Source: an uncultured Clostridia bacterium
GTDB lineage: Bacteria; Bacillota; Clostridia; Oscillospirales; CAG-272
DNA: 64,000 nt
NCBI GenBank assembly: GCA_937894775.1
Contig: CALAXC010000044.1
Span: 4,874-68,873, forward strand
Direction: 5' to 3'
Shown: in pieces, positions 51,772 through 61,318 of the stretch
Position numbering within the stretch: position 1 is the first letter of the stretch
How the letters are laid out: the number at the start of each line of letters is the position of its first letter
Notes under the pieces: model-generated
The model's input: the letters and a program-made list of their open reading frames with translations, nothing else
The model's database searches: none
Told to the model about the DNA's origin: nothing
Program-made: the position numbers and the translations under genes

Positions 51772-53271
51772 TTATTCATCGAGCATTCCATGCTCCTGAT
51801 AAAATTTAAGTGCCTCAGCTCTAAAAGAATCGTTTTTATCCTCACGAAGATACTCGTAAGGATATTTTTGATGGAACAAACGGTCTATTTCTCTCTTGTT
51901 ACAGTTGCTCTTGGTGTTGTCTACCAGCTTTCCTACAGCCCCCGCTCCTGCCGCAAATATCGAATGTATCTCTTCCATCATATAAATATTATAATATCCT
52001 TCATGTCCCGGCAAAGCAAAGCCTACGTTCTCATAGTTCCCCACCGTATTCTTCTGTCGGTACATATAATACGGTATATATCCGTTCTGATCGGTCTTTA
52101 TCTGCGAATAATCCACGCATTTACCTACAGAGCCTCCTCGTATTGAAAAAACGTTAGGATCGCGTTTTAAGAGCTCGGAAGATTTTTTAACGCAGAAAGT
52201 GTGTACCGTAATATTTTCAGGACGAAGCTTAAGAACCTCATCAAGAGTATATGCAAAAGTTTTAAAATCATCACCCGGAAGTCCCGCAATAAGATCGACG
52301 TTTACCGTTTTGATACCCGCTCTTCTTGCATCGTTAAATGCGCGGAAGAATTCCTCACTGGTATGACTTCTTCCAACACTTTCAAGCAATTTATCGCAAA
52401 GGCTCTGTGGATTAACGCTGACTCTGGTAACTCCGTACTTTTTAGCTATAACAAATTTCTCGTAAGTTATTGTATCGGGACGTCCTGCCTCGAGAGTAAA
52501 TTCTTCCAACGCAGAAACATCTGTTTGTTTTGATATAAAGCTCAAAAGGTCTTCCAACTGAGCCTCATCAAGAATAGTCGGTGTACCGCCGCCTATATAA
52601 ACAGTACGAACACGCAGTCCAAGCATCGATATCGTTTCAAAATTAAAACGAATATCCTCTTTAAGCTTTTCAAGGTACTCGGGAATCAGCGACAGAAGTC
52701 GTTTTGACGTATAAGAAACAAAAGAACAGTAAGAACATCTCGTAGGACAAAACGGTATCGAAATATAAACGCTGCAATCCTTTGGAGATGGCTTGTCTAT
52801 TATATTTTTTTCTGTTACAGCAATACTTGTGGCAAGTGCCGCTTTTTTGGGAATTACAAGATAGTCGGTATTGAGTATTCTTTTTACCTTGGTTTTGCTG
52901 TATCCCGCCTCAAGCATTTCACTTGCTATTTTTGACGGTCTTACGCCAATCATCATTCCCCACGCAGGTCTGTATCCTACAAGTGCGTTCGCCGCCGCAA
53001 GAACAGCACCGCCTATTGCAAGCTTCAAAACCCGTTCCTTGGTTCTATCCTCGGTAAATTCGGCAAAATATTCAGCTTTCTCGCTTTTATCATCAACCGA
53101 AACCTCAGCAAAAGCACGAATACCGTTTTCCTCTTCTAAGCTTTTCACCGAAAGTATAGGTTCTCCCTTTGCCACCTCTTCATTTTCCGCAAAATGCTCG
53201 CCCGGAAAAAATATCATTCCAAGCGTCTGAACATAATATTTATTTATAGGTGAATCTAAAATAACCTTCAT
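51772..53271 (-). CDS. hemZ: HemZ-type radical-SAM coproporphyrinogen dehydrogenase-like protein
   Basis: 499 aa. Radical-SAM triad CPTRCSYC (C175, C179, C182), VYIGGGTPTIL, GRPDTIT, NPQSL and the HemN-type tail YYMYRQKNTVGNYENVGFA. It has the ~160-residue N-terminal extension of HemZ. Called coproporphyrinogen dehydrogenase by homology, but no other haem genes are near and HemW-like roles are possible. Adjacent to dtd-relA as in many Clostridia. Confidence 0.88.
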   Translation of the reverse strand: MKVILDSPINKYYVQTLGMIFFPGEHFAENEEVAKGEPILSVKSLEEENGIRAFAEVSVDDKSEKAEYFAEFTEDRTKERVLKLAIGGAVLAAANALVGYRPAWGMMIGVRPSKIASEMLEAGYSKTKVKRILNTDYLVIPKKAALATSIAVTEKNIIDKPSPKDCSVYISIPFCPTRCSYCSFVSYTSKRLLSLIPEYLEKLKEDIRFNFETISMLGLRVRTVYIGGGTPTILDEAQLEDLLSFISKQTDVSALEEFTLEAGRPDTITYEKFVIAKKYGVTRVSVNPQSLCDKLLESVGRSHTSEEFFRAFNDARRAGIKTVNVDLIAGLPGDDFKTFAYTLDEVLKLRPENITVHTFCVKKSSELLKRDPNVFSIRGGSVGKCVDYSQIKTDQNGYIPYYMYRQKNTVGNYENVGFALPGHEGYYNIYMMEEIHSIFAAGAGAVGKLVDNTKSNCNKREIDRLFHQKYPYEYLREDKNDSFRAEALKFYQEHGMLDE

Positions 53272-53294
53272 TTATAAATCGCTCCAACTGTATT

Positions 53295-53762
53295 TTAAAG
53301 ATTGTCTGTCTTTTTCAAAAGCACTCTGCTATCCATAGTTATAGTTACGGGACCGTCATTAACTATCGTAAGCTCCATCTCCGCGCCAAACACGCCCCGA
53401 CCGAGATGCTTTACGCCTTTTTCGCAGAGCGAACAAAAATATTCGTACAAACGGTTTGCCTCGCTTGGCGGTGCCGCATTTGTAAAATCGGGACGTCTTC
53501 CCTTTTTATATGCAGCAAGCAGCGTAAAATTAGACACTATCAAAAGCTCACCGCCGATATCAGTAATGGATAAATTCATTTTATCGTTTTCATCGCAGAA
53601 AATTCTCAACTCCAATATTTTTTTAACGAGTGCATCGGCATCCTCCTCAGAATCCCCCTTAGCAACTCCTAAAAGTATACAAAATCCCTGCTCACAGCTT
53701 CCTGTGACTTCTCCTTCAACCGAAACCGAAGCACGTTTTACCCTTTGCAATACAGCTATCAT
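53295..53762 (-). CDS. dtd: D-aminoacyl-tRNA deacylase
   Basis: Removes D-amino acids and Gly mischarged on tRNA-Ala. 155 aa. MIAVLQRVKRASVSVEGEV at the start and the Gly-cisPro motif NDGPVTI are intact. The usual SQFTL is SNFTLLA. ATG preceded by GGAGG. 21 bp after relA, the standard Firmicute relA-dtd pair. Confidence 0.95.
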   Translation of the reverse strand: MIAVLQRVKRASVSVEGEVTGSCEQGFCILLGVAKGDSEEDADALVKKILELRIFCDENDKMNLSITDIGGELLIVSNFTLLAAYKKGRRPDFTNAAPPSEANRLYEYFCSLCEKGVKHLGRGVFGAEMELTIVNDGPVTITMDSRVLLKKTDNL

Positions 53763-53783
53763 TTTTCCTCCGTAACAGTTCGC

Positions 53784-56012
53784 TTATGCGATACCTCTGC
53801 TAATATCCAAAATACCGTCGATAGAACGAATTTTCGAAACTATCGAATAATAATGATCTATGTTTTTACAGCTTATCTTAAGGCTTATTATTGCATTCTC
53901 CTCGTTGCTATCTCCCGTTACTCCAGCATTTACGTGGTGTACCTGAACCTTCATTTCGCTGAGAGCTATAACTATATCGGCAAGTATACCTATTCTGTTA
54001 ACAACGAAAATATTGATCTGCGCCTCATACAGATCACGCAAATTAGAATTATTGTCAGCCCAGTGAACATCTACCCAACGTCCCGCATTTTCGGGATTGT
54101 CACGATTAATGTTCTGACAGTTTTTATTGTGTATCGAAACGCCGTGTCCTCTTGTTATAAATCCTATAATGCTATCTCCCGGTAACGGATTACAGCATTT
54201 AGCAAACTTAACAAGGCATCCGTCGAGTCCGTCTACTATTACGCCGCTATTAGATTTAATATTTTTAGGCGCAGATATCTTTATCTGTTCAACAACGTTT
54301 TCCGTTGTCTGTGCGTCATCCTCACTATGACCGTAACTACGTTCATATTCATCACGGATCTTCGCCTCTATCTTAGAATATGCCAAGCCTCCGTAACCGA
54401 GATCGTTATATAGATCATCCGCTGTCATATATCCCATTCTCTGACTAACGGCAGAAACGACCTCGCTTCTTTGCTGTTCGGTTGAATTCGAAGCAAAGCG
54501 TTTAAACTCTGTATCAACGATGTTTTTACCCGCAATAATATTCTCACTGCGCTTTTCACGTTTGAAATAGCTTCGTATCTTTGAACGTGCCGAGCTTGTT
54601 CTGACTATCTTGAGCCAATCTCTACTTGGCCCTTTTGATGACGATGAGGTTATTATTTCAAGTATATCGCCCGTCTTTGGAACTTTATCTATAGGAACTA
54701 TCATTCCGTTGATCTTTGCACCTACCATTGAATTACCCACGCCCGAATGTATTGCATAAGCAAAGTCAATCACCGTAGAACCCTGCGCAAGGTTTATTAC
54801 ATCACCCTTAGGTGTAAAGACAAAGGTATCATCCTGAAACATATCGGTCTTAAGCGCGTTAAAGAATTCATCGGGATCTGTAGTATCGCTTTCGGTCTCG
54901 ATAAGCTTTGATATCCACTCAAGTCGCTTATCGACCTCAGCGGAAGACTTTGAAGAATCGCCCGACTTATATTTCCAATGCGCGCAAATACCGTATTCTG
55001 CGATATGATGCATTTCCCATGTTCTTATCTGCACTTCAAACGGAATACCGTCGCTTCCTATAACCGTGGTATGGATAGAACGGTACATATTAGGCTTCGG
55101 TGTTGAAATATAATCCTTAAACCGTCCCGGAATGGACTTGAACATTTCGTGTATAAGTCCGAGTGCTGCATAACACTCAAGTTCAGTATCTACAATTATT
55201 CTCATCGCATAAAAGTCATATATCTCGTTAAAGCTCTTATTTTGATTATACATCTTGTTATAGATACTGTAAGCCGATTTTACACGGCCCGAAAGCTCAA
55301 ACTTTATTTCGTTTTCAATAAGCTTTTCTCTGATCTGAGCCTGAACAGTCTCAAACAAATGCTCGTGCTCGCCGTACTTTTCTGCGATATACTTTTGTAT
55401 TTCTGCATAGCCTATCGGATCAAGAAAGGAAATACAAAGATTTTCCAACTCGTGCTTAATCTTACGCATTCCAAGTCGGTGCGCGAGCGGTGCGTAAACG
55501 TACATAGTTTCAAGAGCGGTCTTTCTTCGCTTTGGATCGGTCTTTACCGCAAGAGTACGCATATTATGTAATCTGTCGCAAAGCTTTATAAAAATAACCC
55601 TTACGTCCTTCGACATAGCAAGAAGCATTTTTCTTATATTTTCGATATGAGCTTCTTCTTTATCTTCCACGTTGAGTGTCGGCATCTTTGTAAGACCGTC
55701 AACCAGCAAAGCGACCTCACTGCCAAACCGTTTTTCGATCTCTTTAAGATCGGTCTTATCGGAACAATCCTCCACGGTATCGTGTAAAAGAGCCGCACAT
55801 ATAGAATTGGTATCCAAGCCAAGATCTATTACGATCTCTGCTACCGCAACGGGATGCGAAATATAAGGCTCTCCGCTTACACGGAACTGTCCTTCATGCA
55901 GTCTCTCAGCATATTCCCCTGCGCTTTTTATTTTTTCGGTATCATATTTTTTTCCTGTTTCAAAAAGCTTTTCAATAAGCTGTGATACCGTACTGCAGCT
56001 ATTCTTAACCAT
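53784..56012 (-). CDS. relA: Bifunctional (p)ppGpp synthetase/hydrolase RelA/SpoT (Rel)
   Basis: 742 aa long Rel. The HD hydrolase (HDTVED, H77-D78, E81-D82) is intact. The synthetase has YDFYAMRIIVDTELECYAALGLIHEMFK. TGS starts near residue 395 (DDTFVFTPKGDVINLAQGSTVIDFAYAIH). A zinc/helical region with CCNPLPGD and a C-terminal ACT domain follow. Ribosome-linked stringent-response enzyme. AAAGGAT precedes the ATG. 27 bp after recJ. Confidence 0.97.
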   Translation of the reverse strand: MVKNSCSTVSQLIEKLFETGKKYDTEKIKSAGEYAERLHEGQFRVSGEPYISHPVAVAEIVIDLGLDTNSICAALLHDTVEDCSDKTDLKEIEKRFGSEVALLVDGLTKMPTLNVEDKEEAHIENIRKMLLAMSKDVRVIFIKLCDRLHNMRTLAVKTDPKRRKTALETMYVYAPLAHRLGMRKIKHELENLCISFLDPIGYAEIQKYIAEKYGEHEHLFETVQAQIREKLIENEIKFELSGRVKSAYSIYNKMYNQNKSFNEIYDFYAMRIIVDTELECYAALGLIHEMFKSIPGRFKDYISTPKPNMYRSIHTTVIGSDGIPFEVQIRTWEMHHIAEYGICAHWKYKSGDSSKSSAEVDKRLEWISKLIETESDTTDPDEFFNALKTDMFQDDTFVFTPKGDVINLAQGSTVIDFAYAIHSGVGNSMVGAKINGMIVPIDKVPKTGDILEIITSSSSKGPSRDWLKIVRTSSARSKIRSYFKREKRSENIIAGKNIVDTEFKRFASNSTEQQRSEVVSAVSQRMGYMTADDLYNDLGYGGLAYSKIEAKIRDEYERSYGHSEDDAQTTENVVEQIKISAPKNIKSNSGVIVDGLDGCLVKFAKCCNPLPGDSIIGFITRGHGVSIHNKNCQNINRDNPENAGRWVDVHWADNNSNLRDLYEAQINIFVVNRIGILADIVIALSEMKVQVHHVNAGVTGDSNEENAIISLKISCKNIDHYYSIVSKIRSIDGILDISRGIA

Positions 56013-56039
56013 AGAGCATCCTTTCCTTATATTCTTCGA

Positions 56040-58226
56040 CTATATCCTATCCAAGCATTGAGATCTCAGCTTTTTCAATATCGAAGACTTGTCTATACTT
56101 GTTTTATTTGCCTGAAAATTGACTTCAAATACATACTCGTCCTTAAAACGTTCTCTTATGTCACAAATTTTAAGCTCATTGAATATTTCAAAAATGTATT
56201 TGATCTTAACGTAATTTATATTGCATCCCTGCTCTGCGTTCAAGGTCTTTAACGTATAAAAAGTACTGCAGGAATCCATACCGCTTCGGTAAGATTTACG
56301 AAGATATGTATAAACTATTGCACAATCTTCTCTTGTAGGTAAAAAGTCCTCCGAACTCAAATAAGCTCCTCCCGCTCTTACCTCCTCATAACGCCGTTGT
56401 ATATGCTTTATAGCATCGGTTTTCGTCTTTGCGATACGCGCATCTCTTACGTTAAGCTGTTCGCTCTGTATGTTTTTATAATCGTTTATATCAAGATTAA
56501 ATAAAACGTCGACCGTATCGCCCATATAAAATCCAAGATCCGCAGGAGCAACACCGAAATACATAGCATTTATGATCTTTCCGTTCTTTTCAAGAGTCAT
56601 TCTGGTATGATCTCCGCCCTTAGTAGGAACTATTTTCTTAGCCACCGCATCTTTGAGAACGAACAGAGGAACGGCATTCCCCGCTCCGTAAGGCTCTAAA
56701 AGCTGTATCTCCTTTGCGAGTGCCAAAGAAATATCCTGCGCTTCTATCTCACAATCTGCGTCGACCGTTATCTTGAAAAAGCTCTCATCAAGATGATCTC
56801 TTGCATATTCATTGATCCTATCACGAAAATCCTCAAGGTTGGATCTTTTGACTGTAAGTCCTGCTGCAAGCTCGTGACCGCCGTATTTCACAAGAAGATC
56901 GTCACAATAATTAAGTGCCGCAACAAGATTAAGTCCTTTTACACTTCGTCCCGAGCCCCGTCCTTCATCAAACGGTGCTTCATATCCACCCGTTGAGCCA
57001 TCGAAAGAAACAAGGATAGACGGCAATCCGTATTTTTCGGTTATCTTAGATGCAACTATTCCTATAATTCCCTGCTGCCAATAATTGCTGTCAAGAACTA
57101 TGATCGGATTCTTATCCATATCGGCAAGATCGTCGATCATTTTATACGCTTCTTCTGCAATACGGTTTTCTTCTATCTGTCGACGCTTATTTATTTCGCA
57201 AAGCTCTTCCGCCAAAGCATCCGCTTCGTCATCATCCGCAAGCAACGCCTTTACCGCTATTGCTGCGTCGGAAATGCGTCCCGCAGCATTTATTCTCGGT
57301 GCTATACCGAAGCCTATAAAGCTTGAGCTTATCTTGCGTTTTTTTATTTCTTCTCCCGTCTTTTTTGCGCCCGAAGCATCTATCAATGCCCTGAGTCCGG
57401 GACGCGGCGCATTTTCCATAAGATTTAAGCCTATACTTACGATAAGTCGATTTTCATCGACTATCGACATTACGTCAGCTATCGTTCCGAGTGCAACAAG
57501 GTCACAATACTCAAGACACACCTGACGCAAAGCATTTTCTATAGGCTCACCGCTCTGTCTGCATCTTTTCATTTCAAGAGCGCAAACAAGTTTAAAGACC
57601 ACACCGACACCCGCAAGCTCCTTAAAGGGATACTCACAATCGTGTCTGTGCGGATTTACTACCGCATAAGCCTCGGGAAGATCCTCTCTGCATTCGTGGT
57701 GATCGGTTATAACAAAGTCAACACCCAGCTCTTTAGCAAAGCTTACCTCTCCGTATGCCGTTATTCCGGTATCAACGGTAATTATCAGGCTTACTCCGTT
57801 CTCAGCAAGCGCTTTAACCGCATTACAGGAAACTCCATAGCCCTCTCCGTCTCTTTTAGGTATCTTTATGCATACATCCGCACCAAGCGAAGTGAGATAA
57901 AGATATACTGTGCTCACTGCGGTAACGCCGTCTACGTCGTAGTCACCGTAAACACATATTTTTTCTCTGTTTTCAATTGCTCTGAAGATTCTTTCGGTTG
58001 CCTTATCCATATCACGAAGAAGATACGGATCGTGCAAATTTTCCTCCTCAAAGTGTAAAAATCGCATAGCATCCTCAGCTGTCCTATAGCCGCGATTATA
58101 AAGTAATACAGCAAAATATCGACTCTTTCCGAGCTTTTTCGCCATATCCTCTATTATCTGATCTTTATTGACATCACCAAAGATATACTGCTCGTTCCAC
58201 ACCCTTTCCTTATTAACATTTCTCAT
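56040..58226 (-). CDS. recJ: Single-strand DNA exonuclease RecJ
   Basis: 5'-3' ssDNA exonuclease of mismatch, base-excision and recombination repair. 728 aa. DHH motifs: GDYDVDGVTA (95-100), VDTGITAYGE, ITDHHECREDLP, ELAGVGVVFKL. DHHA1 motif GGHELAAGLTV with OB domain follows, and a ~130-residue C-terminal extension as in Firmicutes. Upstream of relA, a conserved order (apt absent). Confidence 0.95.
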   Translation of the reverse strand: MRNVNKERVWNEQYIFGDVNKDQIIEDMAKKLGKSRYFAVLLYNRGYRTAEDAMRFLHFEEENLHDPYLLRDMDKATERIFRAIENREKICVYGDYDVDGVTAVSTVYLYLTSLGADVCIKIPKRDGEGYGVSCNAVKALAENGVSLIITVDTGITAYGEVSFAKELGVDFVITDHHECREDLPEAYAVVNPHRHDCEYPFKELAGVGVVFKLVCALEMKRCRQSGEPIENALRQVCLEYCDLVALGTIADVMSIVDENRLIVSIGLNLMENAPRPGLRALIDASGAKKTGEEIKKRKISSSFIGFGIAPRINAAGRISDAAIAVKALLADDDEADALAEELCEINKRRQIEENRIAEEAYKMIDDLADMDKNPIIVLDSNYWQQGIIGIVASKITEKYGLPSILVSFDGSTGGYEAPFDEGRGSGRSVKGLNLVAALNYCDDLLVKYGGHELAAGLTVKRSNLEDFRDRINEYARDHLDESFFKITVDADCEIEAQDISLALAKEIQLLEPYGAGNAVPLFVLKDAVAKKIVPTKGGDHTRMTLEKNGKIINAMYFGVAPADLGFYMGDTVDVLFNLDINDYKNIQSEQLNVRDARIAKTKTDAIKHIQRRYEEVRAGGAYLSSEDFLPTREDCAIVYTYLRKSYRSGMDSCSTFYTLKTLNAEQGCNINYVKIKYIFEIFNELKICDIRERFKDEYVFEVNFQANKTSIDKSSILKKLRSQCLDRI

Positions 58227-58265
58227 TAGTACCTCAATATATATTTTTAATTAAAAACAAAACTA

Positions 58266-59882
58266 TCAAAGAGGCGCAAAGCGTTCCATTATTTTTAACG
58301 CTACACGTATGCCGTCGATCGCAGCACTTGTGATACCTCCCGCATATCCCGCACCTTCACCGCAAGGATATACGCATTTTTTTCCTATCGCAACAAGCTC
58401 TTCATTCCTGAGTATGCGCACGGGTGCCGACGTTCTCGTTTCAACACCTGTAAGAATAGCGCTGCTTACCGAAAAGCCCTGAAGCTTTTTTTCAAAAGAA
58501 GATATTCCCCTTTTTAGTCCGTCACAAATAAATGACGGAAGTACGCCGTTCATATCCGATACGGTCACTCTGCCGTTACGGTAAGTAGGAATTACATCGG
58601 TAGGTTCACTTCCCGTCTTTGAATCAAGGAAATCACCCACCGTCTGGATCGGAGCAGAATAATCGCTTCCGCCCATCAAAAAGGCTTTTCTTTCTATATT
58701 GCGCTGAAAAGCTATTGCACCCATAGGAGTGCCGTCATAATCGGTTTGTCTTACACTTACCGCTATGGCAGAATTAGAATTCTTCCCGTCTCTTGCGTGA
58801 CGGCTCATTCCGTTTACCACTACTCCGCCTTCTTCGGATGCAGCAGCAACTATCTCGCCGCCGGGACACATACAAAAAGTATATACCCCACGCTCTCCCG
58901 CGGTATCCGAAAGATGGTATTCGCCCTTACCGAGTTTAGGATGTCCCGCCATATCTCCGTAAAGCGCTTTATCTATATTTTCGCGTAAATGTTCTATACG
59001 TACACCTACCGAAAAGGATTTTGCTTCAACCATATAATGCTCGTCAAGGAGCATCTTATAAGTATCTCTTGCGCTATGTCCCGTTGCCAGAATAAGCGAA
59101 GAGCATAAAATATCTCCTACGGAAGTATGCGCCAAAACCGTTCCGTCTGCATTTTCTGCAATACCGTCAAGTCTTGTCCTATACATGACCTTACCGCCAA
59201 GAGATTCAATTTTCAAAAGGATCTTATCGACGATCCCCAACAAAAGATCGGTTCCTATATGTGGCTTTGCCGCTGTAAGGATATCTTCAGGCGCGCCGAA
59301 TTCGCAAAAACGTTTAAGCACGTAGCTTATTTTAGGATCATTTATTCGCGTAAGCAATTTTCCGTCGGAAAAAGTTCCCGCTCCGCCTGCGCCAAACTGT
59401 ATATTGGATTCTGTGTCAAGAATCCCGAATTTATAAAAATCCTCGTATTTTTTTGTTCTGTCAGCTATACTGTCACCACGATCTATAATTATAGGCGCAT
59501 ATCCGTTTTCAGCCAAAAGAAGGGCGGAAAAAAGTCCCGCAGGTCCCATTCCCACAACAAGGGGACGGGCCGTTGATATCTCTTTTCCGTAAATTATCTG
59601 CAATTCTTCATTTGGAATAGCCGATATTTTATATTTTTTTATGCTTGGAACAGCTATATTTTGCGGCAATTCAAAGCGAGCAGCTACAGAATAAACAAGC
59701 TTTATGTCGTTTCTTTTACGCGCATCAACAGAGCGTTTGTAAATATTAAAACGAAGTCGTGCAGGGTTGATCCCTGCACGCTTCAAGACATTCGCGGCAA
59801 TTACGCACGCCTCGTTTTCATCAGCATTCGGAGAAAGACTTATTCCGCTTATCACAAACCCTTGTGTCAGTTCACCTTTCAT
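58266..59882 (-). CDS. FAD-dependent dehydrogenase, COG2509-like
   Basis: 538 aa. An N-terminal ferredoxin-fold-like region (about 1-100) precedes the FAD Rossmann site VVGMGPAGLFSALLLAENG (near 108-126). GAGGAGTFSDGKLLTR, MCPGGEIVAAASEEGG and the C-terminal CGEGAGYAGGITSAAIDGIR are hallmarks of the COG2509 uncharacterised flavoproteins. Substrate unknown. GGGAGGG before the ATG. 39 bp before recJ. Confidence 0.9.
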   Translation of the reverse strand: MKGELTQGFVISGISLSPNADENEACVIAANVLKRAGINPARLRFNIYKRSVDARKRNDIKLVYSVAARFELPQNIAVPSIKKYKISAIPNEELQIIYGKEISTARPLVVGMGPAGLFSALLLAENGYAPIIIDRGDSIADRTKKYEDFYKFGILDTESNIQFGAGGAGTFSDGKLLTRINDPKISYVLKRFCEFGAPEDILTAAKPHIGTDLLLGIVDKILLKIESLGGKVMYRTRLDGIAENADGTVLAHTSVGDILCSSLILATGHSARDTYKMLLDEHYMVEAKSFSVGVRIEHLRENIDKALYGDMAGHPKLGKGEYHLSDTAGERGVYTFCMCPGGEIVAAASEEGGVVVNGMSRHARDGKNSNSAIAVSVRQTDYDGTPMGAIAFQRNIERKAFLMGGSDYSAPIQTVGDFLDSKTGSEPTDVIPTYRNGRVTVSDMNGVLPSFICDGLKRGISSFEKKLQGFSVSSAILTGVETRTSAPVRILRNEELVAIGKKCVYPCGEGAGYAGGITSAAIDGIRVALKIMERFAPL

Positions 59883-59919
59883 AAAATCTCCCTCCCAAAA
59901 TCATAAGCTTATAAAAATT

Positions 59920-60174
59920 TTAAGTTGAGCTTTCGCTTGACGTTTCGGTTGACTTATTCTGCATGCTTTCCGCAACCTCTTCAAAAGCCTCTTTATTTTT
60001 ATTTAAATCGTTTTGATCTTTAGCCTTTTTCACGTTAGAAGCATATAGCCATATAAGAAGCGACGCTACGATACATATTGCAAAAACAAGAATATCGGAC
60101 TTTTTAAAAAATTTCTTCTTGCCCGCAACCTTTACATCTCCGCCGCCATTATTCAAATTATCTGTCTGTGACAT
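59920..60174 (-). CDS. Small single-pass membrane protein, possibly a CdaR remnant
   Basis: 84 aa. Polar N-terminus with Gly/Lys stretch (KKKFFKKSD), one membrane helix (about 29-48, DILVFAICIVASLLIWLYAS), then a Glu/Ser/Thr-rich outer tail. cdaA is normally followed by cdaR (YbbR), whose N-terminal anchor looks like this helix, but all YbbR domains are absent here. The CdaR link is inference from place and the LLIWLYASN motif. A good GGAGG site precedes the ATG; 27 bp after cdaA. Confidence 0.7.
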   Translation of the reverse strand: MSQTDNLNNGGGDVKVAGKKKFFKKSDILVFAICIVASLLIWLYASNVKKAKDQNDLNKNKEAFEEVAESMQNKSTETSSESST

Positions 60175-60201
60175 TACTTACCTCCATCAAGAATAGCCGC
60201 A

Positions 60202-61095
60202 TTATTTTGCATTATCTGCATTCTCGCCTTTATTGGCATTCACATCGGCTTTAGCGACGGTATTTGCACCGCCCTTATTCTTTTTCCTACGTTTTTTCTT
60301 CTTTTTGCTGTTAGAATCCTTGATAGGATTGAGGATCTCTTCAAGACGCGTACGAAGAGTTGTATATGTAAATCCTCTTTCGAGCTCCCCGTTTATCGAT
60401 ATTGAAATGATACCCGTTTCCTCAGAAACGATAACAACAACAGCATCGGTTATTTCGGTGGTTCCGATAGAAGCTCGGTGACGTGTGCCGAGATCCTTAG
60501 GAATATCAACTCTTGATGTCATAGGAAGAACGCATCCCGCAGAATCTATTCTTCCGTCACGGATTATTACCGCTCCGTCATGAAGCGCTCCGCCCTTATA
60601 GAATATAGAACTGAGCATATTAGAGGTAACCACCGCATCAAGCTCGGTTCCGCTCTCTTTATATTCATCGAGTGAATTTTCTCTCTCAATGACCATCAAC
60701 GCACCGTATTTTATATCCGCCAGATCCTGCGCGGCACGCGCTACCGCCTCGATAACTCCGTGTGAGCTTGCCGAATCGGAATTTCTGTCATTTGCATGAT
60801 TTATATTCTGCATTCCTTCAAAGGTAGTTCCGCCTATTTTTTCAAGTGCGGAACGAAGCTCGGGCTGAAAGATTATAAGTATCGCTATCACTCCAAGCTG
60901 TCGGAAGTTTCCAAAAACGAACCCCATAGCTGTAAGCTCGGTTGCGTCTACCACTAACATAACCAGCAAGAAAAGTACTACGCCTATAGCGAGTTTTATT
61001 GCCCTGCGTTTTACCGCAAAACGATATATAAAAAACAAGATGATCGCCAATGATAAAACGTCAAATATATTCTTTAAAATTTCAAGAAAATCCAA
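60202..61095 (-). CDS. cdaA: Diadenylate cyclase CdaA
   Basis: Makes c-di-AMP at the membrane. 297 aa. Three membrane segments (about 12-28, 33-50, 58-77) are followed by a DAC domain with DGA (173-175) and RHR (205-207, GTRHRAS). The C-terminus from about residue 255 is an unusual polybasic stretch (KKKKKRRKKNKGG) and then an Asn/Ala tail. Start is TTG at 61095 with GGAGG 7 bases upstream; no ATG nearby. Own promoter at 61150-61178. glmM is not adjacent. Confidence 0.95.
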   Translation of the reverse strand: MDFLEILKNIFDVLSLAIILFFIYRFAVKRRAIKLAIGVVLFLLVMLVVDATELTAMGFVFGNFRQLGVIAILIIFQPELRSALEKIGGTTFEGMQNINHANDRNSDSASSHGVIEAVARAAQDLADIKYGALMVIERENSLDEYKESGTELDAVVTSNMLSSIFYKGGALHDGAVIIRDGRIDSAGCVLPMTSRVDIPKDLGTRHRASIGTTEITDAVVVIVSEETGIISISINGELERGFTYTTLRTRLEEILNPIKDSNSKKKKKRRKKNKGGANTVAKADVNANKGENADNAK

Positions 61096-61149
61096 ATCGA
61101 TACCTCCGCCAAAAAACTCTGTTCCAAATTAAAGCTAATATTAATATAT

Positions 61150-61178
61150 ATTATAACATATAAATAAAATAAATTCAA
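61150..61178 (-). promoter_or_regulatory. Sigma-A-type promoter of cdaA
   Basis: Minus strand TTGAAT (61178-61173), 17 bp, TATAAT (61155-61150). About 50 bp before the TTG start of cdaA; it may also serve the flavoprotein-recJ-relA genes. Confidence 0.82.
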
Positions 61179-61253
61179 GAATTATACCAAATTTATTTGC
61201 GAAATTTATTGATTTTTTAATGGAAAGAGATGTGCAAAATTAACAAAAAATTA

Positions 61254-61303
61254 ACAAAAAAGAGAAATCCACAGTCTTGTTTAAACTAATGAATTTCTCT
61301 TTT
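61254..61303 (-). terminator. Terminator after the first nuclease
   Basis: Stem AAAGAGAAATTC/GATTTCTCTTT with an ~20-nt loop, then a T-rich stretch on the minus strand. It sits 16 bp after the nuclease stop. Confidence 0.7.
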
Positions 61304-61318
61304 GTTTTATTTTACTTT

